A stretch of 17,299 bases of DNA from Clostridia bacterium (GCA_900753295.1 CAADYQ010000099.1:1-17299); one strand, 5' to 3'; positions 6,960 to 15,716 are shown, counted from the stretch's first letter. Program-made: numbers and translations. Notes: generated from the letters alone by a model not told the origin.

Positions 6960-7607
6960 TTATTCCTTGTTTTCGGTCTCAAGCGCCGCGCTGACGCGCT
7001 CGGATATCACGTGGCAGAGCTTTGCAGCCGCCGCACCGCGGTGACTTATCGCGTTTTTGTCATCCTTTGAAAGCTCCGCAAAGGTCTCTCCGTATTCGTC
7101 GTACCAGAAAAGCGGATCGTAGCCGAAGCCGCCCTCTCCGCGCGGATGGCAAAGTATCTCGCCCTCGCATCTGCCTTCGACCTCGATCGGCTCGCCCTCA
7201 AGCCCGCATCCCTTGGGGAAAACGCAAGCCATGGCGCACACGAACGCCGCCTCGCGGTAGGAAACGCCCTTCAGCTTCTCAAGCAGCTTTGCATTGTTGG
7301 CTGCATCGTCATGTCCCTCTCCGGCATAACGTGCGGAACGCACTCCCGGCTCGCCGTCAAGCGCGTAAACGCACAGTCCGGAATCGTCGCCGACGGAGAT
7401 GAGTCCGGAATATTCCGCGGCGGCTTTGGCTTTTATCATTGCATTTTCGGCAAATGTCTCGCCGTTCTCCTCGATCTCGCCGGTGAATCCAACATCGTCA
7501 AGAGTCAGCAGCTCGACCTCCGCGCCGTCGATATATACAGAAAGCAGACGCTCAAGCTCGGCGAGCTTGCCGCGGTTACGTGTAGCAATAAGAATTTTCA
7601 GCTTCAT
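6960..7607 (-). CDS. rdgB: XTP/dITP (non-canonical purine NTP) pyrophosphatase
   Basis: A 215-residue Ham1/RdgB-family enzyme that hydrolyses dITP, ITP and XTP to monophosphates, keeping deaminated purines out of nucleic acids. Motifs in order: IATRNRGKLAE at 7-17 (phosphate loop), EENGETFAENA from 46, DDSGLCVYALDGEPGV from 74 with the metal-binding aspartates, GGFGYDPLF at 159-167, and ISHRG at 187-191. The length is normal. The ATG has a strong GAGGTGA site, placed directly after the ftsY stop codon, so the two genes are in one transcript. Confidence 0.97.
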   Translation of the reverse strand: MKLKILIATRNRGKLAELERLLSVYIDGAEVELLTLDDVGFTGEIEENGETFAENAMIKAKAAAEYSGLISVGDDSGLCVYALDGEPGVRSARYAGEGHDDAANNAKLLEKLKGVSYREAAFVCAMACVFPKGCGLEGEPIEVEGRCEGEILCHPRGEGGFGYDPLFWYDEYGETFAELSKDDKNAISHRGAAAAKLCHVISERVSAALETENKE

Positions 7608-7618
7608 ATTATGTCACC

Positions 7619-8536
7619 TCATTCGCCGTCAGACGGGAAAAGAGCTGTTATGAACTCCTGCGCGTCAAACGGCTGCATATCGTCGATCTTTTCACCTACG
7701 CCTATGAACTTTACAGGCAAGCCCAGCTCGCGGCGTATCGACAGCACGATGCCGCCCTTGGCGGTGCCGTCCAGCTTGTTGAGTACAAGACCCGTGATGT
7801 CCGCCGCCTCGCCGAATTCCTTTGCCTGAATGATCGCGTTCTGACCGGTCGTTGCATCGAGCACAAGAAGATTTTCACGCGATGCGCCGGGCAGCTCGCG
7901 GTCTATGACACGGTTTATCTTAGCCAGCTCGTTCATAAGGTTCTTTTTATTATGCAGTCTGCCGGCGGTATCTACGATAAGCACATCCGCGCCCTTGGAG
8001 CGCGCATAGTTTGCCGCGTCGTAAACGACAGCCGCAGGGTCGGAGCCTTCGCTTTGCTTTATAAGAGTGACACCCGCGCGCTCGCACCATACGGCGAGCT
8101 GATCTATCGCGGCGGCACGGAAAGTATCCGCCGCTGCCACGACCACCTTTTTGCCCTCGGCTTTAAGGCGCGCGGATATCTTGCCGACCGAGGTGGTCTT
8201 GCCCGCGCCGTTAACGCCGATAACAAGAATGACCGACGGCACGGTATCAAGCTTCAGCGGCTCGCTCTCGCCTATCATGCCGGATATTATCTCGCGCAGA
8301 GCCGCCATAGTGTCCTCGCGCGTTTTTATGCGGTCGTCGCGTATGCGCTCGCGAAGCTCTTCGATTATTTCCTCGCTCGCGCCGACGCCGACATCGGATG
8401 TGATGAGTATCTCCTCAAGCTCATCGAGAAAATCCTCGTCTATCTTTACAAATGAGCGCATTACGGATTCAATGCCGCCCATGAGTGCGTCGCGGGTCTT
8501 GCCCAGACCCTCGCGCAGCTTACTCAAAAAGCCCAT
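7619..8536 (-). CDS. ftsY: Signal recognition particle receptor FtsY
   Basis: An SRP-GTPase of 305 residues that docks Ffh-bound ribosomes at the membrane for co-translational insertion. The N domain is helical (residues 1 to about 95). The G domain has the P-loop GVNGAGKTT at 107-115, DTFRAAA at 137-143, DTAGR at 189-193, and NKLDGTAKGG from 253, where Asn replaces the more usual Thr of TKLD. It closes with GVGEKIDDMQPF. The N-terminal acidic A domain is absent, as is usual in Firmicutes. The ATG lies 17 bases inside the 3' end of smc, and its AAGGGAAG ribosome site is smc coding sequence, so the two are translationally coupled. Confidence 0.98.
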   Translation of the reverse strand: MGFLSKLREGLGKTRDALMGGIESVMRSFVKIDEDFLDELEEILITSDVGVGASEEIIEELRERIRDDRIKTREDTMAALREIISGMIGESEPLKLDTVPSVILVIGVNGAGKTTSVGKISARLKAEGKKVVVAAADTFRAAAIDQLAVWCERAGVTLIKQSEGSDPAAVVYDAANYARSKGADVLIVDTAGRLHNKKNLMNELAKINRVIDRELPGASRENLLVLDATTGQNAIIQAKEFGEAADITGLVLNKLDGTAKGGIVLSIRRELGLPVKFIGVGEKIDDMQPFDAQEFITALFPSDGE

Positions 8537-11500
8537 CCCATTTACTTCCCTTCTGTTTGGTTATTTCGGCAACGTCAAGCTCAAACACGTTGGAAATACC
8601 GTGTTCGGGCATCGTTATGCCGTATATGCGGTCCGCGGCGTTCATCGTTCCGCGGCGGTGAGTTATCATAATGAACTGCGTGCCGTCCGAGTACCGCTTT
8701 ATGTACTCGGCAAGACGTTCAACGTTCACCTCATCAAGCGCCGCCTCTATCTCGTCAAGTATGCAGAACGGCGTGGGGTTCACCTGCAATATCGCAAAGA
8801 AGAGCGCTATTGCAACGAACGCCTGCTCGCCGCCCGAAAGCTGCATGAGCGACTTGATTATCTTGCCGGGAGGCGCCGCCTTTATTTCTATACCGCTTTC
8901 AAGCACATTGTCCGGATCGGTCAGCGAAAGCTGAGCCGAGCCGCCGCCGAAAAGCTCGGTAAACGTCCTGCCGAAATTTTCGTTTATTTTGTCGAACGAT
9001 TCGGAGAACGCACGCTTCATCTCCATCTCGAGCTTTGAGATTATCCCCTCAAGCTCGTTACGCGCCTTTGTGAGATCAGCCATCTGGGTGCTGAGGTCGT
9101 CATACCTCGCACGCACCTCGTTGTACTCCTCAAGCGCGCCGGTATTCACGGAGCCGATATTGCGTATCTTGTTGCGGTATTCCGTTTGCGTTGCCGCGAC
9201 CGCCGGACGCTCCTCCGCCGTTATCGCGGGATATCCAAGCCCCAGCGCCTCCGAGCGCGTAAGCTCGTGATCCTCCCAAAGACGTGTGGAAAGCGCCTCC
9301 ATGTCGGCGCGCTGACGCTCGAGCCGCGTCTCGCAGCGCAGCTTGTTTGCAGCCGCGCTCTCCTTGAATTCCTGCTTGTCGCGGATAAGACGGCGCAGCT
9401 CGTTTATCTTGCGTTCGAATTCAAAACCGGAGCTTTCCGCATCGGCGCGTTCGCGGTTGAGCCTGTCAAGCTCCGCCTCGCCGTCGGCAAGACGTACAGC
9501 CGCATCGGCTTTCCGTGCGTTCAGCGCCTCTATCTCCGCTTTTGAATTTTCAGCCGACGCTGCCTTTGCGTCCGCATCGGCGCGCAGAGAACGCACCTTC
9601 TCCTCGGACAGCGCCGCCATTGCGTTAGCCGTTTCTATATCCTTGCGCGCTTCGGATACGCGCACAGTCAGCTCGTTTGCCTCGCGCAGACGGTCGTCGC
9701 GCTCGCCGAGCAGCTCGCCGCGCTCCGCCTCGCGGTCATTGCGGTACGCCGTCAGCTCCTTTATCTTTTCGGCAAGCGAACGTCTTTCCGCTTCAAGAGT
9801 CTCTATCTCCTCGTCGCACCGTTCCGCTTCTCCTTCAATGCCCGAAAGATCAGCGCGCAGGCGCTCGATAAGAGTCCTGTCGGCGTCAAGCCCCGCCTTT
9901 TGCTTTTCAAGACGTGCCGCTTCCGCCGCACGCAGGGTATCTATCAGCCTGCCGGAGTCGCTGTTTGATGCAATATCGGCTTCGAGCCGTTTTATTTCTC
10001 CGTTGACCGAGGCAAGCACCTCAGCCGCCTTGTCCGCCGCGGACTGCTTGTCCGCCAGCTCGGCGGCGAGCTTTTTTATCTCCTCCGCACGTGTGAGTAT
10101 CCCGCTCCCGGTCCTTACCGAACCGCCGGTGAAGGTACCTCCGCGGTTTATCTGCTGACCGTCAAGCGTCACGGCGCGGACGGTATACCTGAGCGCGCGG
10201 CTCATGGCTATGGCATTGTCAAGATCGTCAAAGACCACCGTCCTGCCGAGCAGCGACGATATGACGTCCGCAAATTTTGCATCGTATTTCACAAGCTCAG
10301 ACGCCACTCCGACATATCCGCGGTATTTTGCCGCGTCTGCCATTTCGCGTGTGACCGAGCCGCCGTAGCCCTTCACAGCCGAGACGGGGCAGAATGTCGC
10401 GCGTCCGGCACGGTCGCGCTTCAGGCATTCGATAGCCGCCTTTACGGTATCCTCGTCGTCAACGACTATATTCTGTATCGCCGCGCCGAGAGCGGTCTCG
10501 ATAGCGGTCACATACTCGCCCTTGACTTCGATCAGCTTGGAAACCGGTCCGTATACCCTGCCGCAACCGCCGGATGCCGACAACCTGCCGTCGGCACAGC
10601 ACTGCATAACGTGACGGACGCTGTTGTTGTAGCCTTCAAAATGCTCCTCCATGCGGCGCAGCGTCTCCGCCTGCCTTGCAAGCGCATCGCACTCCGCGCG
10701 GAGACCGGAAAGCATGCCAGTTCCCTTTTCACTGCGCGCCTTCTGCGCCGCAAGCTCGCGCGTAAGAGCATCATTTTTTGCCGAGAGCTTGGCGCTTTCG
10801 GCATCGTAGCCCGCTATAGTGCGTTCCGTTCCCGCGCATTCCGCGGAAAGCGCTGCCGCGGCGCGCTCATATTCGGCGATCTCACGTGCCGCCGCATCCT
10901 TGCGTCCCGCGCCCTCGCTCTTGGAGCGCCCGATAAGCTCGAGCCTCGCCGCCGCGTCGGCATCGTCCGACTGAGCGGCAACTATCTCGTCAAACGCCGT
11001 CGCTATCGCGTCTTCAAGTGATGACGCCTTGCGCTCCGCCTCAGCCGCGGCATCGCGCGCACGCTTTTCATCAGCGGCAAGGTCATTCAGCCTGCCGGCG
11101 TGCTCAAGCGCCGCCTCGCGGTGCGATCTTGCGGTGCCTTCCTCGGCTGCGGCATTCGCGCGCAGCGCCTTTTCCGCCGCCGTAGCGTCGGCAAGCGCCG
11201 CCGCCGTATGTGAAAGGTCGCTTTCAGTGACCTTTATTTCGCTTTCAAGCGCAAAATTCGCGCGTGTGCATTCCTTTATCGCAAGCAGCAGCTTTTCCGA
11301 CTCCGCCTTGCTTGTACGCGAAAGCTCGCCGAGATGCTCGTTCTGATTCTCAAGCGTTTCAAGTGTCTCGGTGGCGTTATCCAGCTCGTGCGCGGCGAGC
11401 TTCAGCTCGTCCTCGCTCACGGCGATATCGCGCCGCAGGCTGTCGGTATCGTAAAGCCAGAGCTGTACGTCCGCTTTCTTTTTTATCTCGGTGTATTCGA

Positions 11501-12152
11501 TATATCGCTTTGCCTTGACGCACTCGCGTTCAAGCGGACCGAGCCGCGCACCTATTTCGTCAAGTATGTCCTGCGCGCGCTCCATGTTATCGCGCGTGGT
11601 GGCAAGCCTGCGTTCCGCCTCGTTCTTTTTGTGGCGGTATTTGGCGATGCCTGCGGCATCCTCGAATATGCCGCGCCGCTCGTCGCTTTTGCGCGACACT
11701 ATATCCGCGATCCTGCCCTGACCTATTATCGAATAGCCGTCGCGTCCGACGCCGGTGTTGAGGAACATCTCATAAACGTCGCGCAGACGGACCTCCTTGC
11801 GGTTTATGAAATATTCGCTGTCGCCGTTGCGGTAGTAACGGCGCGTAACGGTTATCTCGTCGTATGGGCAGTCTATTTTTCCCGACGCACCGGTGTTGTC
11901 AAATGTGACGGACACCTCGGCATAGCCCATCGGCTTGCGGCTGTCCGCACCGCCGAAGATGATGTCCTCCATCTTGGTACCGCGCAGGCTCTTTGAGGAT
12001 ATCTCACCCAAGACCCAGCGCATTGCGTCGGCGATATTTGATTTTCCGCTCCCGTTCGGTCCCACAATGACCGTTGCACCGTGACCGAATGTCAGCTTTG
12101 TACGGTCCGGGAAGGACTTAAAGCCCTGAAGCTCAAGTTGCTTAAGGTACAA
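8520..12152 (-). CDS. smc: Chromosome partition protein Smc
   Basis: A full-length bacterial Smc of 1210 residues, the condensin ATPase that loads with ScpA/ScpB and extrudes DNA loops. The N-terminal half-ATPase carries GPNGSGKSN at 31-39. Long Ala/Glu/Arg-rich coiled coils flank a hinge at about 530-685 (YGPVSKLIEVKGEYVTAIE onward, ending near NRGGTFTGGS). The C-terminal half has the signature LSGGEQ from 1105 and Walker B with CILDE ending near 1134. The start is TTG (12152-12150), supported by a GGAGG site six bases upstream and by the conserved MYLKxLExxGFKSF start. It follows the radical SAM gene by 27 bases but also has its own promoter. Confidence 0.99.
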   Translation of the reverse strand: MYLKQLELQGFKSFPDRTKLTFGHGATVIVGPNGSGKSNIADAMRWVLGEISSKSLRGTKMEDIIFGGADSRKPMGYAEVSVTFDNTGASGKIDCPYDEITVTRRYYRNGDSEYFINRKEVRLRDVYEMFLNTGVGRDGYSIIGQGRIADIVSRKSDERRGIFEDAAGIAKYRHKKNEAERRLATTRDNMERAQDILDEIGARLGPLERECVKAKRYIEYTEIKKKADVQLWLYDTDSLRRDIAVSEDELKLAAHELDNATETLETLENQNEHLGELSRTSKAESEKLLLAIKECTRANFALESEIKVTESDLSHTAAALADATAAEKALRANAAAEEGTARSHREAALEHAGRLNDLAADEKRARDAAAEAERKASSLEDAIATAFDEIVAAQSDDADAAARLELIGRSKSEGAGRKDAAAREIAEYERAAAALSAECAGTERTIAGYDAESAKLSAKNDALTRELAAQKARSEKGTGMLSGLRAECDALARQAETLRRMEEHFEGYNNSVRHVMQCCADGRLSASGGCGRVYGPVSKLIEVKGEYVTAIETALGAAIQNIVVDDEDTVKAAIECLKRDRAGRATFCPVSAVKGYGGSVTREMADAAKYRGYVGVASELVKYDAKFADVISSLLGRTVVFDDLDNAIAMSRALRYTVRAVTLDGQQINRGGTFTGGSVRTGSGILTRAEEIKKLAAELADKQSAADKAAEVLASVNGEIKRLEADIASNSDSGRLIDTLRAAEAARLEKQKAGLDADRTLIERLRADLSGIEGEAERCDEEIETLEAERRSLAEKIKELTAYRNDREAERGELLGERDDRLREANELTVRVSEARKDIETANAMAALSEEKVRSLRADADAKAASAENSKAEIEALNARKADAAVRLADGEAELDRLNRERADAESSGFEFERKINELRRLIRDKQEFKESAAANKLRCETRLERQRADMEALSTRLWEDHELTRSEALGLGYPAITAEERPAVAATQTEYRNKIRNIGSVNTGALEEYNEVRARYDDLSTQMADLTKARNELEGIISKLEMEMKRAFSESFDKINENFGRTFTELFGGGSAQLSLTDPDNVLESGIEIKAAPPGKIIKSLMQLSGGEQAFVAIALFFAILQVNPTPFCILDEIEAALDEVNVERLAEYIKRYSDGTQFIMITHRRGTMNAADRIYGITMPEHGISNVFELDVAEITKQKGSKWDGLFE

Positions 12153-12156
12153 ATGA

Positions 12157-12163
12157 CGCCTCC
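12157..12163 (-). promoter_or_regulatory. Shine-Dalgarno of smc, fixing a TTG start
   Basis: The minus strand reads GGAGGCG, with GGAGG six bases before TTG at 12152. No ATG or GTG lies in frame nearby, and the protein aligns with the family from exactly this codon. Confidence 0.85.
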
Positions 12164-12179
12164 GTAGTTGTTTTTAGAT

Positions 12180-13220
12180 TCAGCATATATTTATTTTTAT
12201 ATTATAACCTAAAAGGTCGCAACTTTCAAGCACTAATATACGATTTATACCGCCGGGACGGCAATATTTTTCCTCAAGACGGCAAATATTGCATCTTTTC
12301 TGCCCCACGGCGGCGGAAAGTCCGCCGCGGCGGACAAATATCTTCATAGTTTTGCCGTCGGTGCTTCCACCGTATGAAGAAAGAGCCGCGTCCGCCGCCT
12401 CCGTCTCGCGACGGTAGAAAAGCGCGCCCATCGCAAGCTCGCCCATTGCGGGGTGATTCGCTCCGCCCGCAACGGAATCCGGCGATACCAGCCCCTCGCT
12501 CGCACATAGTCCTACGCGGATCACCGGCACCCCGGCGCGGTCGAACACATCAAGCACCGACGCGGTGCGTTCCGCCGCCGTGTGCCAGTCGAGCGGGCAG
12601 TAGCTGCCGTTCGCCGCCATAGTCTCAAGCTCGGTGCCGCGGAAAACAACCGTGGGATAAACGCGTGCGGCATCGGCGCCCATATCGCATATGTCGCGCG
12701 CCGTGCACACCTCGCTCTCCTCATCGGCGCCGGGAAGCCCCGTCATCATCTGTCCGACGAGCTTCATCCCCGCCGCTTTTACCGCGCGGCACGCGCGGCG
12801 CGAGATCTCGGCGGTATGTCCGCGTCTGCTCGCCGCGAGCACGCGGTCATCGGTGCTCTGTATGCCCAGCTCCACCGTGGTCATGTGATGTGCCGCAAGG
12901 ATCGAAAGTATTTCATCGTCAATGTAATCGGGGCGCGTTGAGCAACGCAGGGTATCCACCCTGCCGCTGTCTATATATTCGTCCGCCAGCTCAAGCAGGC
13001 GCACCATCAGCGCACGGTCGATCCCGGTAAACGAGCCGCCGAAAAAGGCGATCTCGACCGTGCTGTCTTCCGGCACGGTGGAAAGCGCGGAGTCTATTAT
13101 CCCGCGCACATCCTCCTCGCGGAACTCCGACGTTCCGGATATCGTACGCTGATTGCAGAAGACGCAGTTGTTCGGGCACCCGAGATGCGGTATAAAAACC
13201 GGAATGTTTATATGTCTCAT
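12180..13220 (-). CDS. Elp3-like radical SAM protein (no acetyltransferase domain)
   Basis: A 346-residue radical SAM enzyme. The cluster-binding CX3CX2C is Cys15, Cys19 and Cys22 (HLGCPNNCVFCNQRT). It is followed by FFGGSFTGI at about 59-67, VELGIQS, and GQMMTGLPG, the SAM-barrel motifs of the Elp3/COG1243 group. The C-terminal acetyltransferase (HAT) domain of true Elp3 is absent, as in the short Clostridia form found beside smc or rnc. The substrate is unknown, and a tRNA-modification role is only analogy. The C-terminal region holds extra cysteines (RCNICRLEEKYC, then two more). The ATG overlaps the stop of the upstream hydrolase gene (ATGA). The last ten codons carry the smc promoter. 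Confidence 0.9.
   Translation of the reverse strand: MRHINIPVFIPHLGCPNNCVFCNQRTISGTSEFREEDVRGIIDSALSTVPEDSTVEIAFFGGSFTGIDRALMVRLLELADEYIDSGRVDTLRCSTRPDYIDDEILSILAAHHMTTVELGIQSTDDRVLAASRRGHTAEISRRACRAVKAAGMKLVGQMMTGLPGADEESEVCTARDICDMGADAARVYPTVVFRGTELETMAANGSYCPLDWHTAAERTASVLDVFDRAGVPVIRVGLCASEGLVSPDSVAGGANHPAMGELAMGALFYRRETEAADAALSSYGGSTDGKTMKIFVRRGGLSAAVGQKRCNICRLEEKYCRPGGINRILVLESCDLLGYNIKINIC
12201..12229 (-). promoter_or_regulatory. Near-consensus promoter for smc inside the radical SAM gene
   Basis: The minus strand has TTGAAA (12229-12224), a 17-base spacer, and a perfect TATAAT (12206-12201). It lies in the last codons of the radical SAM gene, in an AT-rich patch unlike the surrounding coding sequence. 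Transcription would start near 12194, about 41 bases before the smc TTG. It likely drives smc and the genes after it independently of the upstream genes. Confidence 0.8.
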
Positions 13221-13843
13221 CTGCCCGCCGCCCTTATCATAAAAGGATTGCCGCGGCGCTCGCGCTCAAGCGAGGTCGCCGCGCCGTGTCCGGGCAGCAC
13301 GGTATAATTTCCCGGCATGGCGGCAAGCCGTGCAAGACTTTTCCGCATATCAGCCGCGCTCCCGCCCGGAAAATCCGTGCGTCCGCATGAGTTGTAGAAC
13401 AGCGTGTCCCCGGTAAAAATAAGATCGTCAAGGATCAGGCAGACCGAGCCGCGGCTGTGTCCCGGCGTTGAAATGACCGCGAACTCTGCGTCTCCGACGG
13501 TCACGCGGTCCCCCTCTCCGTACCCGTCGGTACAGAAGGCGTCTCCCGCAAGTCCTTCGGGCAGGTCAAGGTCAGCGCGCGACATCCACACACGGCAGCC
13601 GTAGCGCGCCGAAAGCTCCCGCGCGGCGCCTACGTGATCGAAGTGTCCGTGCGTTATAAGCACCGCGCCCGGACAGAGGTGCAGCCGTTCAAGCTCGCCA
13701 ACAATCACCTCGGCTTCGTCACCGGGGTCTATGACCGCCGCCGTTCCTCCGCCGCAATCGACGATATAGCAGTTGGCGCCTATCTCCCCGAGCGGAAATG
13801 TATAGTATTCGTGTTTGTTTTCATGTCCGGAATGATCGTTCAT
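13217..13843 (-). CDS. Metallo-beta-lactamase-fold hydrolase (glyoxalase II-like)
   Basis: A 208-residue MBL-fold protein. The dinuclear metal site is complete: THGHFDH at 64-70 (His65, His67, Asp69, His70), His129 in TPGHSRGS, Asp146 in FTGDTLF, and His186 in LPGHG. The opening LGEIGANCYIVDC and the GRTDFPGGS segment match the GloB-like/YqgX hydrolases, which act on thioesters such as S-lactoylglutathione. In a Clostridium-type cell the real substrate is uncertain. The ATG has a GAGGTGA ribosome site that directly abuts the T-run of the rnc terminator. The stop overlaps the start of the radical SAM gene, so the two products may be made in fixed ratio. Confidence 0.92.
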   Translation of the reverse strand: MNDHSGHENKHEYYTFPLGEIGANCYIVDCGGGTAAVIDPGDEAEVIVGELERLHLCPGAVLITHGHFDHVGAARELSARYGCRVWMSRADLDLPEGLAGDAFCTDGYGEGDRVTVGDAEFAVISTPGHSRGSVCLILDDLIFTGDTLFYNSCGRTDFPGGSAADMRKSLARLAAMPGNYTVLPGHGAATSLERERRGNPFMIRAAGR

Positions 13844-13856
13844 GATATGTCACCTC

Positions 13857-13899
13857 AAAAAAGCATCGGCGGGACTCCGCAATATGCGGCGCCCCGCCG
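13857..13899 (-). terminator. Strong intrinsic terminator after rnc
   Basis: The minus strand has CGGCGGG-GCG-CCGCA, a TAT loop, then TGCGG-AGT-CCCGCCG. This is a stem of 14 pairs (one G-U) broken by a single G-A mismatch, followed four bases later by six T. It begins five bases after the rnc stop codon. The ribosome site of the next gene starts on the base after the T-run, leaving no space for a separate promoter. Confidence 0.92.
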
Positions 13900-13903
13900 G
13901 ATC

Positions 13904-14668
13904 TCACAGCTCTCCGAAAAGCTTGAGAGCCTGATGCGCCGCTTCCTGCTCCGCCGCGCGCTTGCTGTGCGCGCTGCCGGCGCCTATTATGTTGGAATTC
14001 AGCCGCGCCTCAACGCGGAAGGTCTTGTTGTGATCGGGACCGGTCGCCTCAACGGTCACATACTCAAGTATCTCGCCCTCCGAGCGCTGTATGAGCTGCT
14101 GGAGAAGGGTCTTGTAGTCCGCTCCGTGCCATTGGCGCAGTATCTCGCTCATCATGTCGTCGATAAGCGGGAGCAGATACTTTCTTACCGCCGTTCTGCC
14201 GTCGCGCTCTCCATCGGCGTCTCCTGCATCAAGATACACGGCAGCTATGATGGCTTCAAACGCGTCGGCTACTATCGATTTGCGTTCGCGTCCGCCGCCA
14301 CGCTCCTCGCCGTTGCCGAGAAGCAGATAATGTCCGAGGTCAATCTCGGAGGCATAGACCGCCAGAGCCTTTTCGCAGACAAGCTCGGCGCGCATACGCG
14401 TAAGCTCACCCTCGGGGTTGTCCGGAAACCTGACAAAAATATGCTCGCTCGTTATCACCGACAGCACCGAGTCGCCGAGAAATTCCAGGCGCTCGTTGCA
14501 CGGCAGGCGCTCCGCGCGGTGTTCGTTTGAAAACGAAGAATGCGTGAGCGCTTCAAGCAGCAGTCTGCGGTCGGAAAAATGATGACCTATGCGTTCCTCG
14601 AGCTTTTCGACATCTGCGGGAAGCAGCTCGCTGCCCGGAAATACCGTATCATTGTTTACCGACTGCAT
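13904..14668 (-). CDS. rnc: Ribonuclease III
   Basis: A 254-residue enzyme that cuts double-stranded RNA in rRNA precursors and structured mRNAs. The RNase III signature NERLEFLGDSVL is at 58-69 with catalytic Glu62 and Asp66. The second pair falls in VADAFEAIIAAVYLD (Asp136, Glu139). The double-stranded RNA-binding domain occupies about 184-252 and ends with the typical SKRAAEQEAAHQAL helix. The chosen ATG (14668) has GGGAG eight bases upstream. An open frame continues 19 codons further into plsX but has no ribosome site. The start lies 20 bases inside the plsX 3' end, so the two are coupled. The acpP gene often found between plsX and rnc is absent. Confidence 0.98.
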   Translation of the reverse strand: MQSVNNDTVFPGSELLPADVEKLEERIGHHFSDRRLLLEALTHSSFSNEHRAERLPCNERLEFLGDSVLSVITSEHIFVRFPDNPEGELTRMRAELVCEKALAVYASEIDLGHYLLLGNGEERGGGRERKSIVADAFEAIIAAVYLDAGDADGERDGRTAVRKYLLPLIDDMMSEILRQWHGADYKTLLQQLIQRSEGEILEYVTVEATGPDHNKTFRVEARLNSNIIGAGSAHSKRAAEQEAAHQALKLFGEL

Positions 14669-15716
14669 TTTCCTGACTCCCTTCCGTTGCCGCGGCATCC
14701 GCGGCTCCCGAACCGGCTTCGGCACTGCCGAAGCTCTTTATTTCACGCGCGATGTTGACGATAACTCCCGTGTTTGAATAGTTTATCGCCTGTCTTATCG
14801 CATTTTTTACGGCATTTGCATTTGACGATCCGTGCGCCTTTATAACAGGCTTGGAGATACCGAGCAGCGGCGCGCCGCCGTGCTCGGAGGCATCGAACCG
14901 CTTTTTCACGTCTGCGACCTTGCCCTTTATCAGCATTCCGGAAAGCTTGGCGCGCGCGTCGGAGTAAAATATCTCCTTCATTGTCGTGAGCATGAGCCTT
15001 CCCATGCCCTCAACGCATTTCAGAAGCACGTTACCGGTAAATCCGTCGGTAACGAGCACATCGCAGGCGTTTTTGGGCAGCTTGTCAGCCTCGACATTGC
15101 CGACGAAATTTATGCTCGGAAGCTCGGAGAGCCTGCGGTAGCTTCTCAGCTGCAACTCAGTCCCCTTGCATTCCTCCGCTCCGTTATTGAGAAGTCCCAC
15201 ACGCGGCGCGGCAAGACCGTACACCTTGTGCATATAAATGCTCCCCATGACCGCGAACTGCTCGATATACTCATCGGTCACAACGACGTTTGCGCCGGAA
15301 TCGAGCAACAGCACCGGCGGCGTCATCGGCAGTATGCTGGCAATGGCGGCGCGGCGCACGCCCTTGATCTTACGGACGATAAGCGTAGCGCCGGTAAAAA
15401 GCGCGCCCGTGTTTCCGGTGGACACCACCGCGTCTCCCCTGCCCTCGGCAAGCAGACGCAGCGCCACACTCATGGACGAATCGCTTTTCGACCGCACGAC
15501 AGACACCGGATCGTCGGTCATCTCAATGACGGACGCGGCGTTAACGATATCGAATCTGCGCAGATCTATGCCGTCCTCTGCGGCGACCTGTTCGATAGCC
15601 GCCCTGTCGCCTACAAGCACAAAGCTCGCGTTATATTCAAGCGACGCAAAATACGCGCCGCGAACGACCTCGCGCGGCGCATTGTCGCCGCCCATGCAAT
15701 CAACTATAATTATCAT
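14649..15716 (-). CDS. plsX: Phosphate acyltransferase PlsX
   Basis: A 355-residue enzyme that converts acyl-ACP to acyl-phosphate, the acyl donor for PlsY in phospholipid synthesis. The start IIIVDCMGGDNAP matches the family IAVDAMGGDxxP. Other signatures are VVSTGNTGALFTGA, DSGANV, LLNNGAEECKGTEL, VTDGFTGNVLLK and HGSSNANAVKNAI. After residue about 325 a low-complexity Ala/Gly/Ser/Glu tail of roughly 28 residues is added; the usual family length is about 330. The gene follows trmFO across a 33-base A-rich gap and has only a weak GGAT ribosome site, so expression may be modest or coupled. Confidence 0.97.
   Translation of the reverse strand: MIIIVDCMGGDNAPREVVRGAYFASLEYNASFVLVGDRAAIEQVAAEDGIDLRRFDIVNAASVIEMTDDPVSVVRSKSDSSMSVALRLLAEGRGDAVVSTGNTGALFTGATLIVRKIKGVRRAAIASILPMTPPVLLLDSGANVVVTDEYIEQFAVMGSIYMHKVYGLAAPRVGLLNNGAEECKGTELQLRSYRRLSELPSINFVGNVEADKLPKNACDVLVTDGFTGNVLLKCVEGMGRLMLTTMKEIFYSDARAKLSGMLIKGKVADVKKRFDASEHGGAPLLGISKPVIKAHGSSNANAVKNAIRQAINYSNTGVIVNIAREIKSFGSAEAGSGAADAAATEGSQENAVGKQ

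Noticed and set aside
7608..13856. Shared 11-base string (TGAGGTGACAT on the minus strand) upstream of rdgB and of the MBL gene as a possible regulatory repeat.
   Set aside because: It is simply an ideal Shine-Dalgarno with flanking bases at both sites.
14669..14725. Longer RNase III starting inside plsX.
   Set aside because: No ribosome site there; the added residues are basic low-complexity sequence read from plsX in another frame.
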